Assembly: GCA_900551995.1 (NCBI GenBank)
Contig: URXW01000035.1
Span: 1 to 18,515, forward strand
Reading direction: 5' to 3'
From: an uncultured Eubacteriales bacterium
Lineage (GTDB): Bacteria; Bacillota; Clostridia; Oscillospirales; Oscillospiraceae
DNA length: 18,515 nt
Shown here: piece after piece, positions 11,031 to 15,762 of the stretch
Position numbering within the stretch: position 1 is the stretch's first letter
Layout: every line of letters begins with the position of its first letter
The notes under the pieces: model-generated
The model's input: only the letters and a program-made list of their open reading frames with translations
Databases searched by the model: none
What the model was told of the DNA's origin: nothing
Program-made: the position numbers and the translations under genes

Positions 11031-11186
11031 AGTCTACCGCTCCTTTAGTATTTGCGAATTTTCGTGTGTATAGTAATATTATTTTTGATACAGCGCGCTC
11101 TTGCCCAGTAAACCCTCTGTATAACTTGAACATCAACCCTTTGTACAGGTATGAGTTCAACTGGACACGGGGGGGAGTAAGCGTAC
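11031..11186 (-). other. Leader between riboswitch terminator and ATPase start
   Basis: About 155 untranslated bases remain between the riboswitch terminator and the ATPase ribosome binding site. They contain a 13-base direct repeat with two mismatches (TAAACCCTCTGTA at 11109-11121 and TCAACCCTTTGTA at 11133-11145, plus strand) and an AT-rich segment next to the gene. I see no gene and no good second promoter. Confidence 0.5.
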
Positions 11187-11230
11187 AAAAAAGACTCATG
11201 CACGGACAGTATGTGTCAGTGCATGAGTCT
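11187..11230 (-). terminator. Riboswitch-controlled intrinsic terminator upstream of the ATPase
   Basis: On the minus strand a 12-bp stem (plus-strand arms 11192-11203 and 11219-11230, AGACTCATGCAC/GTGCATGAGTCT) is extended inward, past one mismatch, by GACA/TGTC around a GTATG loop. A run of six T residues (11187-11192) follows directly. The 5' arm as transcribed (11219-11230) contains CTCAT (11223-11227), which is also the 3' strand of aptamer helix P1, so the two structures are mutually exclusive. Confidence 0.93.
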
Positions 11231-11321
11231 CATTCTTTCAGGACACATCGGGCGTTTTTCGCGCCGGGATGACGGTGTGCCACGCCGCGCCGCTACCGAC
11301 GCTGCGGAATTACTCCCTCAT
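11223..11321 (-). promoter_or_regulatory. yybP-ykoY family Mn2+ riboswitch aptamer
   Basis: Read on the minus strand, helix P1 is AUGAG (11317-11321) with CUCAU (11223-11227). The 5' strand is followed at once by the family's GGAGUA loop (11311-11316). A second helix region (CCGC...GCGG) follows. Next comes the conserved CGUCA loop (11270-11274) inside a stem GGCACA/UGUGUC (11276-11281 with 11242-11247), stacked on a GGCG/CGCC hairpin. This matches the order and core sequences of the L. lactis yoaB aptamer (GGGGAGUA, then stem-CGUCA-hairpin-stem, then P1 closing strand). Family knowledge: these aptamers bind Mn2+ and turn on Mn2+ efflux genes, including P-type ATPases. The overlap of P1 with the terminator arm predicts a transcriptional ON switch. 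A covariance-model search would settle it. Confidence 0.88.
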
Positions 11322-11333
11322 TCAGTATGTGCT

Positions 11334-11362
11334 ATTTTATCCGCTTTTCCCGCCTTTGTCAA
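11334..11362 (-). promoter_or_regulatory. Strong promoter driving the riboswitch and ATPase
   Basis: On the minus strand a consensus -35 TTGACA (11357-11362) and a -10 TAAAAT (11334-11339) are separated by 17 bases. Transcription would begin near 11327, just upstream of the aptamer P1 helix. The promoter lies 24-52 bases past the stop codon of the upstream DUF2461 gene. Confidence 0.85.
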
Positions 11363-11385
11363 GGGAAAAATGATACAAAATGTGC

Positions 11386-12066
11386 TTATTTTTCACTCTC
11401 GCCTTCGGCGGCGCACAGGGCGTCGAAGTATTTGTACAGGGGCATCAGCTCCTCGAACCCGGCGATGATGTCCTCCGCCAGAGCCGCCGTAAAGAGACGC
11501 TCATCCGGGGCGGCGTCGTGCTGGAAATTCAGCGTTTTCCGGTTGTACCACGGCTCCAGCAGCTTTGTAGTTTCGCCCTTTTTTCGGACGTATTCACTGC
11601 CGCAAAGGGTGAAAACGGACTGTTTATTGAACTTTTTGACCAGCTTCTCCAATTCCTCCGGATGGCGGTCAATGCGCTGCCGGTACGATTCCATCAGCGA
11701 TGCCCTCGGTGCCCAGAACCCCATGCCGTAGCTGTAATAATCCGGCCCGATCTCAAAGTAAAAGGTGGGTCGCCCCGTCCACTCCTCGCCCCCGGCGCGG
11801 ATGCAGAACCAAAGGTGATCTTTATAGGGGCCATTCCCGTGCAAACGCCGCATATCACGGTAAATTCGTGACATTTTCAGCATAAACGGCTCCTTGGGAA
11901 ACCGGCTGTGCATGGCGTCATAGACCTGCTCGCCCAGTGCCCGGGTGGGGGAGAGGAGGTAGCTTTCATAGTCCTTTTTGTGGTCGAGAAACCACCCCCG
12001 CTCGTTGTTGAACCGTATGCCCCACAGGAAATCCAGCGTCTCCTGGGAATATCCTTCAAATGCCAT
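11386..12066 (-). CDS. DUF2461 domain-containing protein
   Basis: A conserved bacterial protein of the DUF2461/TIGR02453 family, whose biochemical role is not established. Visible family features in the 226-residue product are the N-terminal phenylalanine/asparagine block (LDFLWGIRFNNERGWFLDHKKDYE), the central MSRIYRDMRR...GPYKDH segment and the strand-rich PTFYFEIGPDYYSYGMGFW block. The start is placed at ATG 12064-12066 because AAAGGAG (12073-12079) lies seven bases upstream; the longer frame from 12093 begins before that site. It is last in the minus-strand foldase-tcdA-DUF2461 run, 90 bases after tcdA, with no clear promoter of its own. No terminator lies between its stop and the riboswitch promoter. 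The family call is confident; the function is not. Confidence 0.88.
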   Translation of the reverse strand: MAFEGYSQETLDFLWGIRFNNERGWFLDHKKDYESYLLSPTRALGEQVYDAMHSRFPKEPFMLKMSRIYRDMRRLHGNGPYKDHLWFCIRAGGEEWTGRPTFYFEIGPDYYSYGMGFWAPRASLMESYRQRIDRHPEELEKLVKKFNKQSVFTLCGSEYVRKKGETTKLLEPWYNRKTLNFQHDAAPDERLFTAALAEDIIAGFEELMPLYKYFDALCAAEGESEK

Positions 12067-12156
12067 GTTCGTACTCCTTTTCTGGAAAAACACGCGTTTT
12101 ACGGCGGAAATAGTGCGGAAAAGTTATCCTGCTCAGATAGTGCGCCTGCCGTTTTT

Positions 12157-12882
12157 TCACGGCACCAGCCCGCCGCCCTCCACAAGATCCCGCACCACCG
12201 TGCCGCCCATCAGCAGCCCCGCCACGGATGGCACCCACGCGACGCTGGCGGGCACGCTCCGCCGTCCCGGCGGCGGGGCTTCAAGCTGCTCCGTCTCGTG
12301 GGGCGGCTCCGGGCTGAACACCACCTTCAGATGGTGGAAGCCCCGCGCCCGCAGCTCCTTCCGCATGACCCGCGCCAGCGGGCACCCGCTGGTCTGGGAG
12401 ATGTCCGCGATCCGCAGCAGCTCCGGCTCCAGCTTGTTGCCGGTGCCCAACGCCGTCAGAATGGGGATGCCCCGCAGGTGCGCCTGCTCGATAAGATCCA
12501 GCTTGCAGCTGACAAGGTCGATGCAGTCCACGATGTAGTCAAACCGCCGGGTGAAGAAGTCCTCCCGGTGGGCGGCGTCATAGGTGGCGCAGAGGGGATA
12601 GACGGTGATGTCCGGGTCGATGTCCTGCACCCGCGACGCCATCACCTCCGCCTTGTACTGCCCCACGGTGGAGCGCAGGGCGCACAGCTGCCGGTTGATG
12701 TTGGACACGGACACCGTGTCCTGATCCACCAGCGTCAAAGTGCCAACGCCGCTGCGTGCAAGGCACTCAGCGGCGTAGCTGCCCACGCCGCCCAGACCAA
12801 ACACCGCCACATGGCTGCGGCGGAGTTTGTCCAGAGCGGGTGCGCCTAAAATCATTTCAGTTCTGAGAAAGCTCTCGTTCAT
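12157..12882 (-). CDS. tcdA: tRNA threonylcarbamoyladenosine dehydratase (ThiF/E1-like)
   Basis: TcdA-type enzymes use ATP to cyclise t6A37 of ANN-decoding tRNAs to the cyclic ct6A form. The 241-residue protein has the E1-like Rossmann motif FGLGGVGSYAAECLARSGVG (28-47), the ribose-binding acidic segment LVDQDTVSVSN (51-61), NINRQLCALRSTVGQYK (61-77), DCIDLVSCKLDLI and the C-terminal PSVAGLLMGGTVV block, which together distinguish YgdL/CsdL/TcdA from ThiF and MoeB. There is no rhodanese domain and no CxxC zinc pair of MoeB type. The ATG at 12880-12882 is 13 bases after the foldase stop and has no good Shine-Dalgarno sequence, so translation is probably coupled. A TGCCGT/ACGGCA hairpin spans its stop codon but lacks a T-tract. 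Confidence 0.93.
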   Translation of the reverse strand: MNESFLRTEMILGAPALDKLRRSHVAVFGLGGVGSYAAECLARSGVGTLTLVDQDTVSVSNINRQLCALRSTVGQYKAEVMASRVQDIDPDITVYPLCATYDAAHREDFFTRRFDYIVDCIDLVSCKLDLIEQAHLRGIPILTALGTGNKLEPELLRIADISQTSGCPLARVMRKELRARGFHHLKVVFSPEPPHETEQLEAPPPGRRSVPASVAWVPSVAGLLMGGTVVRDLVEGGGLVP

Positions 12883-12895
12883 AGCGTTGGGTAGA

Positions 12896-14461
12896 TCAGC
12901 CCACGTACTTCATGCCGGCTTCCTGGGTGGCGGTGACAGCCTCCACCAGCGCGTTGGACCACGCCTCGGTGTCGCTGCTGCGGAGAGCGTTCTCCACCTG
13001 CACCTGCCAGTAGGGCACGTCGTCGCCCACGAAGTACATCACGTGGTAGCCGGTGTTCTCATTGAACACGATACCGGTATCGCCCGGCTGGCGGCTCTCG
13101 TCAAAGCACCAGTCGTTGAACTCGTTCACCATCTGACCCTTGAAGATCTTGGTGTACAGACCGCCGTTGGTGTTGCTGCCGCCGTCCTCACTCAGCTCGT
13201 TTGCCAGAGCCGCGAAGCTGTCCTCCGTGGCGTCGCCGGACTTCCACTGTGCCAGCGCGTCGTCCGCCTTCGCCTTGGCAGCGTCCATGGCAGCCTGCAG
13301 GTCGGACTCATACGTCTCGGACTCGCTGTTCAGATCGGAGGTGTTCACCATGAACAGGATGTGGCGCACGTCCTTAGTGGCGTACTCCTGACGGCCCGCG
13401 CTGCGGAATACCACCAGATAATAGTTGACGTCAGCCTCCAGCACGGCACTGTCGCCCGCCTTGCGGCTCTCGTCAAAGACCCAGGTGGTCACGGTGTCGC
13501 CGGTGTTGGTGGCGGACTCCGTGGAGGAGTAGGTGCCGGTGGCGTACTCCTTGGCAATGTCCTCCAGCTTTTCACCCGCCTGCACACGCGCCAGCGCAGC
13601 CTCAGCGTCCGCCTTTGCCTGCTCGTGGGCGGCGGCGTTCGCCTCCTCGGTGGGCTCCACGGCGTTGCCGTCGTCGTCCGTAGTGGTGGAGGCGGTGCCC
13701 TTGAAGTAGATGTACTCGTAAGAGCCCACGTTGAAGGTGGTCTGGTTGTCGTTGTAATAGCTATCCAGATCGGACAGCGTGTAGGTCGGGCTCTCGGCAT
13801 AGTGGCTCTGGTAGTGGCTGGCGATGTCGGTCAGACGCACCATATCCTTGAAGGTGTTGATGGTCATGCACTTGCCGTACACCAGTTTCAAATACTCCTT
13901 CAAGGAGTAGCCGTTCTGCTTGGCATAGGTGGTGAACTGCTCCACAGTGGAGGCGATCTCCTCCTCGGTGTGCTCGTCGGCACCCTCACCGTTGGCCTCC
14001 GCCTCGTTGGCGATCGCCACCGCCATGGTCAGCTGCTTCACCGCGGTGTCGCGGAGGTACTGCTCCCATGTGATCTCGCCCTCGTCCGTCACGTTGAGCA
14101 GCGTCTTGGCGGAGTCATTCATCACCTGCTGGCTCAAGGGGGTGGACGTAGACACGCCTAAGAGGCTGGCGTAGCCGCCCTTCAGGATGCTGCTCTTGGC
14201 GTTGGCGTAGAAGTAATCCACCTGACCGGCGGTGTACTTCTCTCCGTTGATGGTCACAGCGGCGGCACTGCGCTGCATTATGCCGGAATTCCAAACCAGC
14301 AGCGCGGCTGCCACGATGACGAACAGCCCCGCGATAACACCGTACAGGATGTTGGTTTTACGGGCCTTTGCCTTCTCCTCCGCCTCGCGGATCTTCTTGG
14401 GGTCGGTCACGCCCTGTGCCGCCAGATCCTGACGGATCTTCTTTTCTCTTGATGCGCTCAT
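12896..14461 (-). CDS. Membrane-anchored parvulin-type peptidylprolyl isomerase (PrsA/SurA-like foldase)
   Basis: An extracytoplasmic foldase expected to assist folding of exported proteins. The 521-residue product has a basic cytoplasmic N-terminus with a short coiled-coil-prone stretch (5-35), one transmembrane helix (about 37-57) and a long extracellular part with no lipobox, so it is a membrane-anchored form and not a PrsA lipoprotein. Residues 66-240 are SurA_N-like and helical. Two parvulin-like domains follow: about 243-353 (YEYIYFKG...WVFDESRKAGDSAVL...YYLVVF), carrying an acidic insert near 258-275, and about 365-480 (RHILFMV...DGGSNTNGGLYTKIFKGQMVNEFNDWCFDESRQPGD...GYHVMYF). The second has the better PpiC motifs (RHIL, NGG, GYH). 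The ATG at 14459-14461 follows AGAGGA. It is the first gene of the minus-strand operon. Confidence 0.92.
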   Translation of the reverse strand: MSASREKKIRQDLAAQGVTDPKKIREAEEKAKARKTNILYGVIAGLFVIVAAALLVWNSGIMQRSAAAVTINGEKYTAGQVDYFYANAKSSILKGGYASLLGVSTSTPLSQQVMNDSAKTLLNVTDEGEITWEQYLRDTAVKQLTMAVAIANEAEANGEGADEHTEEEIASTVEQFTTYAKQNGYSLKEYLKLVYGKCMTINTFKDMVRLTDIASHYQSHYAESPTYTLSDLDSYYNDNQTTFNVGSYEYIYFKGTASTTTDDDGNAVEPTEEANAAAHEQAKADAEAALARVQAGEKLEDIAKEYATGTYSSTESATNTGDTVTTWVFDESRKAGDSAVLEADVNYYLVVFRSAGRQEYATKDVRHILFMVNTSDLNSESETYESDLQAAMDAAKAKADDALAQWKSGDATEDSFAALANELSEDGGSNTNGGLYTKIFKGQMVNEFNDWCFDESRQPGDTGIVFNENTGYHVMYFVGDDVPYWQVQVENALRSSDTEAWSNALVEAVTATQEAGMKYVG

Positions 14462-14521
14462 TGAACTTCATTCCTCTCGATTTTGGGCGCAAAACGCCCT
14501 TGTTTGGTAACATACCCGGTC

Positions 14522-14550
14522 ATTATATCGTATACCGCGCCGTTTCGCAA
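14522..14550 (-). promoter_or_regulatory. Promoter of the foldase-tcdA-DUF2461 operon
   Basis: On the minus strand a -35 TTGCGA (14545-14550) and a perfect -10 TATAAT (14522-14527) are separated by 17 bases. The expected leader is about 55 bases and contains GGGCGTTTTGCGCCC, a small hairpin just before the ribosome binding site. Confidence 0.82.
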
Positions 14551-14566
14551 GAGGGAAACACCGGGA

Positions 14567-14589
14567 AATTGTGAACATTTTCCACAATT
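14567..14589. promoter_or_regulatory. Operator-like inverted repeat upstream of the foldase promoter
   Basis: Seven-base perfect arms AATTGTG (14567-14573) and CACAATT (14583-14589) flank nine bases. The centre of symmetry lies about 28 bases upstream of the -35. This is the size and placement expected of a dimeric regulator site. No regulator gene is nearby, so the assignment is inference. Confidence 0.45.
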
Positions 14590-14667
14590 GCAAATGTATA
14601 ATGTGTACTTTACGCCCCACAAGGCGCACGCCCACAGGGTAAAACCGTAAAAACAGCGGTGCAGTCA

Positions 14668-14709
14668 AGCACACGACCCCCACTCCTTTGGGAGTGGGGG
14701 TCGTGTGCT
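14668..14709. repeat. Perfect 19-bp-arm GC-rich inverted repeat
   Basis: Arms 14668-14686 and 14691-14709 are perfectly complementary across a TTTG loop. Neither strand has a T-run beside it, so it is not a standard intrinsic terminator. It lies about 120 bases upstream of the foldase promoter and could block read-through of minus-strand transcripts or be a dispersed hairpin element. Confidence 0.85.
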
Positions 14710-14898
14710 CAGCGACAGGCAGCGGCCATGTTATAACCTGCACAACTCGCAGGTGGGTCGTCTCCGGCTGACTTTACTGCTTCCATCGTCCGCCCGCAGA
14801 CGGCAGGCGGGAGGCCTGCAAACCATCCACCGATCCGACGTCCCGTATAACTGATGTCAGGATAAAAAGAGCCGCTGCCCATCGCTCACCTTTTCTTT
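14710..14898. other. Gene-free segment between hairpin and repeats
   Basis: No credible gene. Small inverted repeats are visible: CCTGC/GCAGG near 14737-14753, GCAGGC (14803-14808) with GCCTGC (14814-14819), and on the minus strand a weak GAGC/GCTC stem (14869-14887) followed by five T residues (14864-14868). The last could be a poor terminator for the DUF1292 transcript. Short frames here look non-coding. Confidence 0.4.
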
Positions 14899-15193
14899 TC
14901 GGTGTCTTTTCCGCCAATACTTCGTTGCCGCTCCTCGACGTACACAAAGTACGCCGTCGTCGCTGCGCCTCGTCTTGGCGAAAAATCCATCCGAAAAGGG
15001 GGGGTGTCTTTTCCGCCCTACCTTCGCCGAGCCGGCTTGCTGTACACAAAGTACAGCGGCACCGTCTCGTCATCGGCAGGACGAAAAATCTCGGTGAAAG
15101 GGACTTCTGCTATCTTTTCCGCCCTGCCTGCGTTAAACCTCCTCGATGTACACAAAGTACGCCGTCGGTTTGCCATCGACAGGACGAAAAATC
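14899..15193. repeat. Three-unit direct repeat array (102- and 106-base spacing) with conserved palindromic core
   Basis: Three blocks recur in the same order. TCTTTTCCGCC occurs at 14905, 15007 and 15113. GTACACAAAGTAC occurs at 14940, 15042 and 15148. A CGAAAAATC box ends at about 14987, 15090 and 15193. The middle block is a hairpin (GTAC arms, ACAAA loop), extended to seven-base arms in unit 2 (GCTGTAC/GTACAGC). Sequence between blocks is only partly conserved. The last unit ends within the stop codon of the DUF1292 gene. Confidence 0.9.
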
Positions 15194-15482
15194 ATTCCTC
15201 CTCGTCGGAGAGGATCTGCTCCATGAACAGGTCGTAGATCTTATCCAGCTCCTCGTCGCTGTCCAGGGTGCTGAGAAGCTCCTCGCCGTTTTCCGTGACG
15301 GACTTCAGGATCACAAGGCCGTATTCCTCGGCGGCCTCCTCGCTCTCATCGTCTTCCACCACGGGGAAGAACGCCATATACGTCTGGCCGTCCAGCTCCA
15401 GCGCGTCCACATATTCAAGTTCGATGTCGTTGCCGTCCTCGTCGGTCAGCGTAATGAAGTTGGGGCCAAATTCCTCACTCAT
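15192..15482 (-). CDS. DUF1292 domain-containing protein (YrzB-like)
   Basis: A small acidic cytoplasmic protein of the DUF1292 family, common in Firmicutes and of unknown function. The 96-residue product shows the family pattern: a short strand block NFITLTDEDGNDIELEYVDALELDGQTYMAFFPV, an acidic linker EDDESEEAAEEYG, then VILKSVTENGEELLSTLDSDEELDKIYDLF. The start is placed at ATG 15480-15482 because AAAGGAGG (15491-15498) lies eight bases upstream; the longer frame from 15512 starts within the promoter. It is monocistronic, with a promoter at 15513-15541. Its stop codon overlaps the end of the third unit of the repeat array, so its 3' untranslated region is made of repeats. In many Firmicutes DUF1292 genes lie near ruvX/alaS; that context is absent here. 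Confidence 0.9.
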   Translation of the reverse strand: MSEEFGPNFITLTDEDGNDIELEYVDALELDGQTYMAFFPVVEDDESEEAAEEYGLVILKSVTENGEELLSTLDSDEELDKIYDLFMEQILSDEEE

Positions 15483-15512
15483 GGGAGAGTCCTCCTTTGT
15501 CTGTATGGTCAT

Positions 15513-15541
15513 AGTATACCCGAAGGCGGGAGAAAACGCAA
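15513..15541 (-). promoter_or_regulatory. Promoter of the DUF1292 gene
   Basis: On the minus strand a -35 TTGCGT (15536-15541) and a -10 TATACT (15513-15518) are separated by 17 bases. The transcript would start near 15506, only a few bases before the ribosome binding site. The spacer contains CCGCCTTCGGG. Confidence 0.78.
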
Positions 15542-15660
15542 GTGGAAGCGTTCGGCATTTTCTGCCGTCTGTTGGACTGAAAAGCGGTAGAATGGGGGAA
15601 AATAACGGGAATTGGATGTCGTGAAGGGCGGTTTTTTACAAAAAATCCTCTTTTTTGCAT

Positions 15661-15689
15661 TTGACAGGTGTGGTAGAATGTTTTTTATA
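15661..15689 (+). promoter_or_regulatory. Promoter of the class A PBP gene
   Basis: A consensus -35 TTGACA (15661-15666) is followed after 17 bases by a -10 TTTATA (15684-15689), within an AT-rich island (15630-15690) unlike the rest of the window. The leader (about 15696-15762) can fold a TCCGG/CCGGA hairpin (15716-15731) and contains a 12-codon frame from ATG 15700 to TAA 15738. Confidence 0.7.
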
Positions 15690-15762
15690 GTGGGTCGGTA
15701 TGTTAAATTTCGACCTCCGGGATACACCGGAACATTAAATAAAGAAAGGAAGGTGCCCTGTC

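Noticed and set aside
12147..12164. Terminator between tcdA and the DUF2461 gene
   Set aside because: The TGCCGT/ACGGCA hairpin overlaps the tcdA stop codon, and the T-run is in the loop, not after the stem.
14468..14743. 91-codon minus-strand frame upstream of the foldase gene
   Set aside because: It spans the foldase promoter, the operator-like palindrome and the 19-bp hairpin, and it has no family resemblance.
14740..14830. Cobalamin riboswitch or small SRP RNA on the minus strand
   Set aside because: A GTCAGCCGGAGAC stretch and a GGAAGCAG stretch recall pieces of each, but the remaining conserved elements are missing and no B12-related gene follows.
14899..15193. CRISPR array
   Set aside because: Units are about 104 bases apart with only 11-13-base identical blocks and partly similar intervening sequence. 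There are no 25-40-base repeats with uniform spacers and no cas genes.
14774..15237. Small proteins encoded across the repeat region (frames at 14774-15073 minus, 14902-15237 plus, 14925-15590 plus)
   Set aside because: Their sequence is just translated repeat units, with no ribosome binding site and overlap with the DUF1292 gene or its terminator region.
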